Assembly (NCBI GenBank): GCA_020912385.1
Contig: CP087206.1
Location: 2,542,001-2,606,000 of the forward strand
Direction: 5' to 3'
Origin: Neofusicoccum parvum
Taxonomy: Eukaryota; Ascomycota; Dothideomycetes; Botryosphaeriales; Botryosphaeriaceae
Length of the DNA stretch: 64,000 nucleotides
Shown: in pieces, positions 1-9,806 of the stretch
How the letters are laid out: every line of letters begins with the position of its first letter
How positions within the stretch are numbered: position 1 is the stretch's first letter
Notes under the pieces: generated by a model
The model's database searches: none
What the model was told of the DNA's origin: nothing
Seen by the model: the letters and a program-made list of their open reading frames with translations, nothing else
Position numbers and translations under genes: made by a program

Positions 1-713
1 TCCTCGCCTTCTGCATGGGCGACCCGGCCACCATCCTCGCCTCGCCCATCGAGCAGCCCGTCGCGCAGATCTTCTTCCAGTCCCTCGGCAAGGCCGGCGG
101 CGTCTTCTACACGCTCTGCGCTTTCATCATCCTGCAGTTCGTCTGCTGGACCGCGACCCAGGCCCTCGCCCGCACCGTCTTCGCCTTCTCGCGCGACCGC
201 CTCGTGCCCGGCGCCCACCTCTGGACCAAGATCGACCGCCGCACCGGCACGCCCATCTACGCCGTGTGGTTCAGCGTCTTCTGGTGCATCGCCATCAACC
301 TGATCGGCCTGGGCTCCTACACCGCCATCGCCGGCGTCTTCAACGTCTGCGCCATCGCCCTCGACTGGTCCTACATCATCCCCATCGCCTGCAAGCTCAT
401 CTTCAACAAGTTCGAGCCCGGCCCGTGGAACATGGGCCGCTTCTCGACGGTGGTGAATGCGTGGGCGTGCTTGTGGACGCTGTTCGTGTCCATCATCTTC
501 ATCTTGCCAACGGCGAGGCCGACCACCGCGGAGAATATGAACTGGGCGGTGGTTTATCTGGTGGCTATTTTCGTAGCTGCGATTGCGTATTGGCTTTTTG
601 GTGGCAGGAAGTGGTACACCGGGCCATTGGTGGAGACGGAAGTTGATGGCGGGGATGAGAGTAGGGGAAGTGAGGAGGGGTCTGATAAGGGATTGGGAGA
701 GAAGAAAGCCTAG
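1..713 (+). CDS. Amino-acid/GABA/choline-type permease, C-terminal part (5' end lies outside the window)
   Basis: The frame is open from base 3 to a TAG at 711-713 and gives about 236 residues. Five or so hydrophobic segments alternate with short loops, ending in a charged tail rich in Glu, Gly and Lys. The stretch TQALARTVFAFSRDR followed by LVP is typical of the middle of fungal APC-superfamily permeases of the GABA/choline group (Uga4/Hnm1 relatives), just after transmembrane segment 7 or 8. Such proteins import GABA, choline or other amino compounds across the plasma membrane by proton symport. The substrate cannot be assigned from this half. The start and the first half of the gene are not visible. 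No intron is seen in the visible part. Confidence 0.8.
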   Translation, partial: LAFCMGDPATILASPIEQPVAQIFFQSLGKAGGVFYTLCAFIILQFVCWTATQALARTVFAFSRDRLVPGAHLWTKIDRRTGTPIYAVWFSVFWCIAINLIGLGSYTAIAGVFNVCAIALDWSYIIPIACKLIFNKFEPGPWNMGRFSTVVNAWACLWTLFVSIIFILPTARPTTAENMNWAVVYLVAIFVAAIAYWLFGGRKWYTGPLVETEVDGGDESRGSEEGSDKGLGEKKA

Positions 714-897
714 AGTGGATGGTTTCCTATGTTGTCAGAGGCGCGGACGATAGTAATATGTTAAACTGGTCTGACGAAGTTGGGGTTGTTTCGGCTGCGA
801 TGGCGTGTCTTCGTAAGTTTAATCACGGCCCACTCGGTGTGATTGCTGCATCTACTTTTCTATACACAAGTTGATTTTGTCCAATAACGACCCCGAT

Positions 898-1848
898 CTA
901 TTGATCCTGGATTTCTTCGAATGCTTTGGACGTTCCTGGTTTCTCCCTGCGCGACTTTTCCTCCTCCCATTCCGGAGTAAGATTCCGTACCAGAGCGTCG
1001 ATCTCCCACATCCAAAGTTGCATGAGCCGAATTCGCTCCTCCTCCTTTTTCTCCTCCTCTATAATCGGCTGTAACTTTTCCATCATTTTCTCGTAATCCT
1101 CGACCGTTGGACAGAACGAAAACCTCACACCTTCCTTCAGCATTCTCTCCGCCCTCTTCCACCCCTTCTCATCCCTCTTCCCCGGAATCCTAAAATTCGA
1201 GCCCACCGGAACCGCATCCCCGCCACACGACGGACATCTCTTCCTACTCGAGAAGTCCCACTCCAGCAAATCCCCCACATACTTCGGACAAGACGCCCTA
1301 TAGTCACGAAACTCCTCCTTCGTCAACCTCCCACAGTCCAACCCCCTCCCCACCTCCCCATCCAGCTCCGTAAACCTCCTCCCAGCAACCCTCCTCCGCT
1401 CCCTCCGGCTCCAACACGCCCTCGTCTCCCCCGTCGCCCGGGCCAGCATGTCCAGCACCGCCCGCTCGCGCCGCGGATCCTCGCCGCGCCGCAGCGGCCG
1501 CACGCGCCACTCGCCGCGGTCGCCGAACCGGTGCTCGAACCGGCTAGGGTCGTAGACGGGCTTGATGCTCCGGCGGCAGCCGGGCTGCGCGCAGACGAAC
1601 TTGGCGCGGTAGGGGTAGCGGCAGCGCGCGTAGCGGAGGGCGCCCTTGTCGTCGGCGGCTGATGCGTTGCCGTGGGCGTAGATGTCAAGGCAGGCGCTGT
1701 GGCGTCCGTGCTCCTCGTCGATGCGCTGTTTTTCGCGGTCAGGGAATTGTGGTAGGGGGAGGGGAGGGGAGGCGGTGCGGACGAATTCGTGGGGATGGCG
1801 GCCGAGCGTGTAGAACCCGGCGCAGCAGGATCCGCCGGGGAATGGCAT
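898..1848 (-). CDS. Hypothetical protein with a CxxC motif and an acidic coiled-coil-like C-terminus
   Basis: This is a long reading frame with clear codon bias toward G/C in third positions. It gives 316 residues from the ATG at 1846-1848, or 372 if the frame is followed up to 2016. I prefer the inner Met (MPFPGGSCC) because the upstream residues look non-coding. A CTGCAG acceptor-like site lies 4 nt before that ATG on the minus strand, so an upstream exon is also possible. Visible features are several CxxxC/CxxC elements (CAQPGC, CPSCGG), an Arg-rich middle, and a Glu/Lys-rich segment near the C-terminus that could form a helix or coiled coil. I do not recognise the family. It ends about 185 bp from the permease stop, convergently. 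Confidence 0.55.
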   Translation of the reverse strand: MPFPGGSCCAGFYTLGRHPHEFVRTASPPLPLPQFPDREKQRIDEEHGRHSACLDIYAHGNASAADDKGALRYARCRYPYRAKFVCAQPGCRRSIKPVYDPSRFEHRFGDRGEWRVRPLRRGEDPRRERAVLDMLARATGETRACWSRRERRRVAGRRFTELDGEVGRGLDCGRLTKEEFRDYRASCPKYVGDLLEWDFSSRKRCPSCGGDAVPVGSNFRIPGKRDEKGWKRAERMLKEGVRFSFCPTVEDYEKMMEKLQPIIEEEKKEEERIRLMQLWMWEIDALVRNLTPEWEEEKSRREKPGTSKAFEEIQDQ

Positions 1849-2585
1849 GAATCTGCAGGTTTTGAAGGAGTTGCGGTCGGCTCTTTGATGTTGTGAGTTC
1901 AATGGTTTTCTCAGTTTCGTGGTCGGACACACCTTCGGCACGACATGGTGATGTAATCGAATGTTGTGTTTCCTGTTAAGTGCTGGATGGTGTTCTATCG
2001 GCAAACGCACAAACAAGCGGGTAGGGGTTTGATTTTAAGCTGCATATCCGGTGCTATCTCCAAATTGGCGATGCGTGGTGTGAGTCAGAAGGGTCCCCAT
2101 GATCCATGAGACGGAAAGCTGCGCCACCACAGCGTGGGGGCGAAGTAGTGGAGTACGAAAGCCAAGCAGATAGACGCAATCAAGAGGGCTGAAACGAAGC
2201 ACGGTCTGGTTAGATATACTGGATATTTACAGCCTGATATAATGTAAACTTTGACCGGAAAAATGCTCCTGCTGGCGGACCTTACTACTTTTGGCTTCGT
2301 GTCATGCTCTGCGGTTCGGTCAAGCGCAGTTGTGAGACCATATGAAGAATAAATCAGGCTGTATGGCCGAATATTGAATCTCAAAAACACTCGAGCCTTA
2401 GTAGACACGATCGCCTGGGTTCTCGCTAGCATTGCGGTGGGCCAAGAATTCCATTTAGAAAGCAATGTGGTCTGGTACATAGAGCTTCGTCCATGCACTA
2501 GGTGAGCAGTAGAAGTTCTCAGATCCAACTAAAGATCCAAATAACTTGTTTATATAGTCATCACTCTCATTTCTCATCATGGAGG
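1849..2585. other. Intergenic stretch, no convincing gene
   Basis: A 147-codon minus-strand frame (2085-2528) lies here. Its composition is AT-richer than the neighbours and it has no recognisable domain, so I do not call it. The stretch may hold 5' leader sequence of the gene at 898-1848. Confidence 0.4.
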
Positions 2586-3493
2586 TCACCGCTGCTGGCG
2601 TTCTTGCGGCACACATCCTTCCATTTCAGCCACCTCCATCCCGTCCTTTTCCGCTGGAAGATGCTGCGCCGGCATCTCCTGCGTAGCTGGTTGCGCCACA
2701 AGCTCATGGGACTGTGATGTGCCGCCCTGCATTTCGTGCCGATGGACTCCGGGTAACTCTAAAGCTTTCAACGTGGATTTTCTTTTGTGGCGGTTCCAAC
2801 GCAACATCAGGAAGACGGCAACGATCAAAAATATGAGCGCACCGACCCCCACACCGACACCAACAGCTATAGAAACAGTATTGGTACTGGACGATGAGGA
2901 AGACGTAGAAGCAGTTGGGGAGCTTGTGGAGGACGCGGACGCCGACTCTGATGTCGTCGACGTAGATGTCGCAGATGCCGTGTCAGGTAATGTAGTCAAT
3001 ACTTCAATAGTAGCATCGGTATCTGCAATAAAGATCAGCATCATGTTCGCAACTACTCTCCGCATTTCCACATACTCGTTGTAAGGTATTGTGAGATCGA
3101 CGTCCCCGATCCCAACGCACAGTATGCATCATAAACCGATAAGGCACTAGACAGCTGCGCGCTCTGTGACGTAGCTGTGCACTTGGCCTCTACAGATGTG
3201 CTGATCCGTCTGTATATTGAGCTGTGGGAACCTGTAGAGCTAGTGTCGCAGAAACACGCGTAAGAGGTTTCTGCCTTTCCATCACCGCAGCCCCACTTCA
3301 TAAGTTTGATGGCACTGGATAGCGGTGAGGTTGCGCATGCAGAAAGGCTCGAATATTCGGGGATGTTCTCGATCCATATTGTCGTTTGCACGACGGTGGT
3401 GGTTATGGTGACGGAGGTTGTGTCGGCGAGGGAGAGCTGGCTGTGGAGTAGGAAAACTAGAACGAGGAGAAGTTTTGTCGGAATTGGGACCAT
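2586..3493 (-). CDS. Single-pass membrane protein with Cys-rich ectodomain and Ser/Thr stalk
   Basis: Two exons, 3493..3076 and 3022..2586, are joined by a 53-nt intron (3023-3075) with donor GTATGT and acceptor TTGCAG. The join is in frame and gives 284 residues. I chose the Met at 3493 because it opens a good signal peptide (MVPIPTKLLLVLVFLLHSQ); upstream in-frame Mets exist at 3517 and 3568. The mature ectodomain has six Cys (elements SACATS, GCGDG, ACFCD, KCTA, AYCAL), then a Ser/Thr-rich stalk, one transmembrane helix (VGVGALIFLIVAVFLML) and a basic then acidic cytoplasmic tail. This architecture, including VYDAYC, is common in fungal surface or sensor-like proteins related in layout to CFEM/WSC/Mid2-like proteins. 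A role in wall sensing is inference only. Confidence 0.75.
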
Positions 3494-4885
3494 AGTGACG
3501 CCTTTGGTTTGCGGCATTTCATTTATTTTGGAGCTGCTGTTGGAAGTTGAGTGTTTTGACGTTACCAATTTGTTTCTCCTTCGCCAACCGGATGACTATT
3601 GACTTGGGATGTGAGTGACTACGAGTTCAAGGACAAAGGCATCAGCGTGTAATATAAGGGCATAAGTCTCAAGTAAAAAGCAACGCGTGAAAAAGTCTAG
3701 GCCTCAGCCTTGCGGCATTGATCATCGGATAAGGTCTATGTTTGGGAAAGAGAAGACAGCAACGAGTCAGCTTTGTACTACATAGGCATGCATGCAGAGC
3801 ACGAGCCTCAAGTCTTCCAGTGGAAAACAAATCATGTTGGAAAGATAACAAGAGCACGCTGAAGCATCAACGTCAGTAAATGCTTGCATCCCCCAAGTCT
3901 GTGTACCTAGACCAAGGAAGACGCCGAGAATCCCAGCAAAAACGACTTAATGGTAGTAACTGCGGGAGACGTACGTATAGCATGCCAGGCTGATACTTCG
4001 GTCCGTTTACTTTTGAGGGCCGAATTCCGATCGGCCCACTATCAACGTGCTTTGCAGGATCCACACCGTAAGCAGTGAGTTCTTCGACGATCGACGCGGA
4101 ATTCAAGCGTTTTTGGGAGGCAGTCGCATAATGAGACCGAAGTAGGCAAAGGCGCCACTACGATTCGGGCCTTATCTATTCCATGTAGTTCTGCTGACAT
4201 GGGCTCGTCTTCGAGCACTTGGGTGATAAGCGGAGATTCTGAGCGGGCACTGAGTGTACGGGCTATCGGTTGGGGGTAGATGAAATGGGAAACGAGCTTT
4301 TTTTCATGCTTCTAAAATGGGCATTACGTCTTCCCATACTGCACCACAGTGTGGGTGGAGACGAGCTTTTACGACAGCAGAGAGTCTACGGGACTCAGGG
4401 TTTGCTGCGTCATCGATGAGGAATTCTTGTCCAAGCGCTATATTGATTGGGTCGCCGGTTGTCCGGGATCCTGTCTTCTGCGGGAATAAACTCCCTCCGG
4501 AACCTAACTTATGGTATATAAATCTCCATTTATAAGGTAGGCTCCATTGAAGCAGGGAATCCTCAGGTGCAAGTTACTTATGTCTTTCAGCAAGCAGGCT
4601 TCAGACTCTTTTGTTGTCTATGTTCTCCGACAGGGTAAGAAGTCACACGATCGAGTCGTAGCTTCATAGAATAGTACAGACTCAGAGTTAATAATCCTCT
4701 TGTATTTCATGAAATATTTGTCAATTGAGCTCATTCACTTAATAAGTTATTTGTTCGCAGACCCTTTCACATTACCACTACCTCATTTCCATTAACTCAA
4801 TACCCCGGGGCCCACTATACTGGAAAAGAAGCAATCAAGCGACAGCGAAGAAAGTATAGTGGATCGAGAACCTGCGGACTGTCGC
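3494..4885. other. Gene-poor stretch, possible coding remnant
   Basis: No complete gene is seen. On the minus strand, 3870-4260 contains two overlapping open stretches with protein-like composition in different frames, which might be the decayed remains of a gene. I could not assign a family. The rest is AT-rich. Confidence 0.35.
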
Positions 4886-6661
4886 TCAAGCCCAGGCGAA
4901 GAACTGAGCGCCGGAGCTGTACATGACCGAGTCCCACCAGCTCTGCAGGTGCCAGGTTATCCCGGTGTTGGTGACCTGGGACTGGCTCAGGCGCAGACGC
5001 AAGTTCTTGCTGTTGTCGTAGTCGAGGCTGTCCAGCGCCATCATGACCTTGGGCGGCTTGCCGAAGGCCTTGTCGAAGTTGACAGTACTCGAGTTCTCCG
5101 CGCGCGGCTGGTTCGCGGGCCGCACGTCCTGGGTGTTGAACTTGCCGCTTGCTACACCAGGCTGGTCAGCCGGGTAGGCGAGCCAGGTAACGCCCGCGCT
5201 GTAGAGGATGGAGTCGCCCCAGGAGTCGGCGTGCACGGTGAAGCCGTTGGTGTCGACGTCGGTGGCGTAGACGCGGATGCGCCAGTTGCGCGAGTGGTCC
5301 ATGTCGAGCGACTGCAGGAAGGTGACGACCTTGGGAGGGCTGCTGAAGGGCTTGGCGAAGTTGATGCGCTTGCTCGGCGTGAGCTGCGGGCTGTTCCAGG
5401 GGCGCGTCTCCTGCGTGTTGTACGTGCCCGTCTGGAGGTAGTCGAAGCGCGAGTTGCTGCGCTCGAGCCAGGTGAGCGAGGCCGAGTAGAGCACTGTGTC
5501 GGCCCAGCTGTCGAGGGACACCTTGAACTTCTCTTGGGTGGCGTCGCTGGAGAAGGCGCGGATGCGGATGTTGGCCTTCTGGTCAATGTCCAGGGACGTG
5601 AGGCCCATGGGGAGCTGCGGCACCTCGTTGTACTTCTTGTAGTAGTAGATGCTCTTCGAGTTGTCGGCCTGAGGCTTGTCCCACGGGCGGACCTCCATGG
5701 TATTGAGGATGCCGGCGTCGTAGTCGTCTCCTGGGTAGCAGAACTTGATGTACGCCTTGTCGGAGATGGACAGCTTGGTGTTGAAGCTGGTGCCCTTGCC
5801 GTTCGTGGTCCACTCGGGAGGGAAATAGTACAGCATGATGCTCTCTCCGTCAAATTCAGTCGCAGCCGTCTCGTCGAGGGCATACAGAGTGAACATGTTG
5901 TTGTCGACCGTCTCTCGGGACCAGTAGTTGGGGTCTCCGCCAAGGCTCTTGTAGACTGCGTCCTTGTTCCAGGGAATCTTAGCCATGGGGCTCTCATGCT
6001 CATGGACGGCGCCTAGGGCGTGGCCAAACTCGTGCAGGATGACTTGACGGAGTTCATCATCATCTCTGTTGTCGTCAATCCAGCCCAAATTCATGGATGA
6101 CTCGCCACGAGCAATAGCGGAGAGGCAGTCAGTGCCGAGGTAGGAGTAAGATCCACCTTTGGAATCGAACGAGATCCAGATCTCCTTGTCTCCAGAGTCC
6201 ACGAACTTGAACTTGATGTTGGCATACTGAGTCCACTCCGGAGCGAACTTCTTCACTTGGTCCTAAAGTACGAGTTAGCATCTCTCGTGAACCTGAGTAG
6301 TCTACTGCTTAGATCAAACCTGCTGCCATTGAGAGCCTCCTTGGAAGGCAATACGAAGCTCGCGACCGGGCCTCCAGAACCTCCGGGTCATCATGGCAAG
6401 ACCCAAGGGACCGCCAGGCGCATTGGGCGCCGGGGGAAGGGTGAGAGCCCCATTTCGGGGGTTCTCCTTGACCGCATTGGAGACACTCTCCTTGGCGGGG
6501 ATGGAGTGGTTATCTTGCACCCCGAGAACCTTGGTGAAGCAGACACGGGACTGCACTGGAGTAACCATTTTGGACGAGTGTTTGGACGGAGGTCGAAAAG
6601 GTGCAGAGTCAAAGCAAATGATCTTCTTAATATGTTCTGAAGAGCCTGTGCGGTCTGACAT
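4886..6661 (-). CDS. Zinc metalloprotease (metzincin, astacin-like motif) with three C-terminal H-type lectin repeats
   Basis: Exons 6661..6320 and 6262..4886 are joined in phase 0 over a 57-nt intron (6263-6319; donor GTTTGA, branch GCTAAC, acceptor TTTAG), giving 572 residues. The catalytic motif HEFGHALGAVHEHESP (about residues 191-206) is a complete HExxHxxGxxH zinc site. A Met-turn-like SIMLYYFP follows. The C-terminal half carries three repeats of about 80 residues that begin with (E/D)(T/V)RPWxxPQ-like sequence, then S(L/M)D(I/M/Y)D and R(I/L)R, and end in SWxDxxxYS. These match H-type lectin domains (as in Helix agglutinin and discoidin), which bind GalNAc-type sugars. No signal peptide is visible at either candidate start. 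A TATA box lies only about 35 bp upstream of the first ATG, so the next Met (6568, MVTPVQSRV) may be the true start. Confidence 0.88.
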
Positions 6662-6692
6662 GCTTTATTCTTCTCGAAGAGGGAAAAATGGG

Positions 6693-6701
6693 CTTTTATA
6701 G
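6693..6701 (-). promoter_or_regulatory. Putative TATA box for the metalloprotease-lectin gene
   Basis: CTATAAAAG reads on the minus strand about 35 bp upstream of the first candidate ATG at 6661. This places transcription start close to that ATG and raises the chance that translation begins at the next Met. Confidence 0.4.
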
Positions 6702-7059
6702 ACAAGCATCGGTTCCCTCAGGCTGGGTACGGCGTCATCTGCATATGCAGTATGCCAACGTTATTAGCGTCAAGACGGTCTCATCTGTCAATATATAGCG
6801 TCAACTAGCTAACCAGAGTCTCAATAGAGCTAGCGATTCGCAGATGACGCTAATGTGGCTGAATGCATGGAATTCTTAGTGTGGTGGAGCTGAGGTCACG
6901 TGATGCCAAGAAAGAGGAGGCCCTCGTCGCGGCAGTATCACTCCTCTCTTCCACATAATATGTTGGAATATTGATGGGAAAAGTCAAACAAGTAGGTTCT
7001 TGGCGAAGAGTTGTAGGAGGTAGGACAGGCCCCCTCCTTAACCATGTCGCGGCTAAAAC
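6702..7059. other. Intergenic, no gene seen
   Basis: The upstream region of the metalloprotease gene is AT-rich. I see nothing that supports a gene. A possible intron donor near 6991 (GTAGGT) could belong to the orphan exon that follows. Confidence 0.4.
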
Positions 7060-7269
7060 TAATTACGCGGAAGGGACGTCTTCGTGTCCCCGGACGTCAA
7101 GAAGCGCCAGAACCAGGTCGCGGGGACGGGAACTTTTCTGGGCTCGCTCCCTCAGCTGGACGCCACGCTGGACGCAGTCGCCGATCTGGGGTACGCGGCG
7201 GGGAAGCCGACGAAGATGGCGGATCTGATGAGCACGGTCAACGGTCCGTTCTGCTACCTGTACGCGTAG
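7060..7269 (+). pseudogene. Orphan C-terminal coding exon of an unidentified protein
   Basis: The frame opens after a TAA at 7060-7062 and ends at TAG 7267-7269. From about 7075 it has strong G/C third-position bias and a protein-like sequence (FVSPDVKKRQNQVAGTGTF ... STVNGPFCYLYA). There is no ATG in frame and no clear upstream coding exon. It therefore looks like the last exon of a gene whose front has been lost, or is separated by an intron I cannot resolve. The downstream neighbour is a transposase remnant, which fits a disrupted locus. I do not recognise the family. Confidence 0.4.
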
Positions 7270-7706
7270 GGGAACACTATAATACGCATATGTCTTTTTT
7301 GTCTCTCTGCTCGCTGGCTGTTTTTGCGGTTCTGGTGCCCTGGTGTGATTATGGCCCCCACTGCTGAAATCCTTCAATGATTTATCTTATAGATAGGAGT
7401 ACGGCTCTGAATATTTGATGCACCACTGATCCGTGGTTCGCCCGCGCTTAGCCGGCAAGCCTGCTGCTCACCCCGCGGCCTATCCGACGCGCGTTCAGTC
7501 AACTCCCGCGTGCTCCAAACGACCCGATGTAGTTCCCAAACAACGTTCGCCCTCTGGACGTCACAACTTAGCCTCGTGACCACGTTGACCAACCAATCCA
7601 ACTCCCTCTGGATTAGTAGGCCCTGAAGCTCCCTACATACTGTCGTGGTATGCCTCAGTCCTGTCTCGTGCGTGTGACCGTTGTGTACCCAATCGCAGCA
7701 CATCTG

Positions 7707-8009
7707 ATATGCGTTTTCATCCTTGACGGCCACAGCAGCCATGCAACGCCTGAATTCGACCAATACTGCATTTCAAACAACATAATCAAGCCCTATATGC
7801 CTGCGCATACATTGCAACTCCTCCAGCCGCTTGATATAAGCTGCTTCTCCCCTCTCAAGCGCTTATACGGTCAGGAGGTTCAGGAAATCGTCCGCCAAGG
7901 AGTCCACAATATCGACAAAGATGACTTTCTCGTAATATACTCGAGGCAACTTTGTTGGATTAATGGTGAGATCGGAACGTGTGTTACCATCCCCTTGCCA
8001 CGGAAATAA
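7707..8009 (+). mobile_element. Remnant of a pogo/Fot1-type (Tc1-mariner superfamily) transposase, DDE domain fragment
   Basis: Within an open frame of 7650-8009, residues from about 7707 read ILDGHSSHATPEFDQYC, then PYMPAHTLQLLQPLD, CFSPLKRLYG and IDKDDFL. This order is the C-terminal half of the DDE_1 endonuclease domain of fungal pogo/Fot1 elements: the LLDGHxSH Asp block, the PPHxSHxLQPLD block, then SPLKxxYG. Only about 100 residues remain. The helix-turn-helix/CENP-B DNA-binding half and the first catalytic Asp block are absent, and no terminal inverted repeats were found, so the copy is dead. Confidence 0.75.
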
Positions 8010-8151
8010 ACCTGGCACGCTGCAAATCCACTTCTAGAATCCGGCCTACGGAATGTAATCTACGCCGCTATTTACCGTTCTACTGGAACATGCAATTCTC
8101 ATTCTTATTGATGTTTAGAATATCTTGTGCTAACATTCCTCATGTGATTAA

Positions 8152-8159
8152 TATATAAA
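8152..8159 (+). promoter_or_regulatory. Putative TATA box upstream of the P450
   Basis: TATATAAA lies about 80 bp before the P450 ATG at 8239. It sits in AT-rich sequence, so its significance is modest. Confidence 0.3.
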
Positions 8160-8238
8160 TTTGCTCGGCTTAGACATGAGAGAAAACAACCCTTGGCTTA
8201 CTATTATGAATTCATCCGAGACTCATCATGGCTCGTTC

Positions 8239-9806
8239 ATGGGCATTTATCTGGGGCTTGTTGTGGTGTTCTTCGGAATTATTTACCATGTCTTATAATA
8301 CAAACAAGATTCTAGAGAGCCACCGGTCATATACCCGCGAATACCATACATCGGTCATGCGATTGGCATGCTTCTCCATGGCAAAAGATACATTCGCACG
8401 CTTGAGTATGCTTGATAAAAAAAAAAAAATACAACGACTGGTATTGTGCTAATATTATAAGTGAACGATATGGCTACGGCATCTACACTCTTCCCATCAT
8501 GAGCTGGAAGATGTACATCGTCACATCTCCCCCAATGGCCTCCGCTGTGAACCGCATTCCCAAGAATCTATCTTTCCGCCCGATTCAGGTCGGCCTCATG
8601 GAACGCATTGGAAGCCTCCCCCAACAGACCGACAAGATCAACAAGACGAACCTGATGGATGAGGAGGGCCAAGGGATTATGGGTGCTATCCACGATGTCA
8701 TGTATTCGATGCTTCCCTCTGGACCTTCCCTGGAGAAGCTCACACAGGCTGTGCTCGACCATGTTGCCGAGAATCTTCAGCAACTTCCCCATGACAAAGC
8801 GGAGGTTGGCTTGTACGACTTGTGCAAAGTCATCATGGGAAGATCAACAATCAGCGCGCTCTATGGGAAAGGAACGCCTCTTGACCATCCCTCGTTCATT
8901 CCCGATTACTGGGACTTTGACGACGGCTTGCTCGGCATCCTCCTATCCCCCTTCCCCAGCATCACCCACAGCCAACCCTACTCCGCTCGCGAGCGCATGA
9001 CAAACCTGTTGCTAAAGTACTTCGAAGGCGGCCACGATAGCAAAGCCTCCGAAATGATGCGCTCCCGCTTCGACTTGTACCGCAAGCACGGCTACTGCAA
9101 TGAAGGCCTCGCCCGCACTGAGCTCTGCTTCATCGTCGGTGCTGTCTCTAACAGCACCATCACCGCCTTCTGGTTCCTCTCGCACATCCTGTCCGACGCC
9201 GCCATCGTCTCCGAGCTCCGCGCTGAAATTGCCGCCGCCGTGACCCGCGACGGGGATCAGTGTACGGTCGACGCCGCTGTTCTCCGTTCTACCACCAGCT
9301 GCCCGTTGCTTAACTCAACCTTTCGCGAGACCCTGCGCTTGACCAGCACGACCACGGGCTCCCGCCAGGTCCTCGATGACACCATGGTCGGCGACCGCTA
9401 CCTCCTCAAGAAAGGTGCGGTCATGTCCGTCGAGGGGAGCGTCCTGCACTACAAGGATTCGTTCTGGGGACCCTATGCGGGCGAGTTCAACGCACGCCGC
9501 TTCTACAGCTCACTCACCGGCTCGAGGGCTGACGGGAAGAAGGTTCATCCGGCCGCCTGGCGCGCATTTGGCGGCGGGGAGGTGCTTTGCCCAGGCAGGA
9601 ATTTGGCATTGAATGAGATATTGGGGATTGCTGTGCCTATTTTGCTCTCGTTCGACGTGACGAGCATCCACGGGGGTGCGGTCGAGACGCCGCCTGTGAA
9701 GGACGAAGTGATGCCTGTGGGAGTTCTCAGGCCCTCTAGTGATGTCTGCGTTATGTTCTCTAAGCGGCCAGAATGGGGGAACATCAAGTGGGAGTACCGC
9801 GCATGA
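8239..9806 (+). CDS. Cytochrome P450 (CYP7/CYP8-like group), first exon interrupted by an in-frame stop
   Basis: Exons 8239..8405 and 8462..9806 are joined over a 56-nt intron (8406-8461; donor GTATGC, branch GCTAAT, acceptor TAAG, containing a run of 13 A). They encode a 503-codon P450. Visible motifs are an N-terminal anchor (MGIYLGLVVVFFGIIY), a Pro-rich hinge (IPYIGHAIGM), an I-helix region (GAVSNSTITAFWFL), the ExxR motif in FRETLRL and the haem loop FGGGEVLCPGR with the Cys ligand near residue 430. This layout resembles fungal prostacyclin-synthase/CYP7-type enzymes. Codon 20 is TAA (8296-8298), between the anchor and the hinge, in the same frame as both. Either the gene is a recent pseudogene or translation starts downstream (e.g. 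Met at 8371) without the anchor. The catalytic part is otherwise intact. Confidence 0.8.

Noticed and set aside
2085..2528. 147-codon minus-strand frame with a hydrophobic end
   Set aside because: Codon use does not match the neighbours and no family is recognised. It could be a remnant but is not supported.
4859..6016. 385-codon plus-strand frame opposite the metalloprotease
   Set aside because: It is the antisense shadow of a gene with clear domains and has Val/Leu/Gly-rich composition without motifs.
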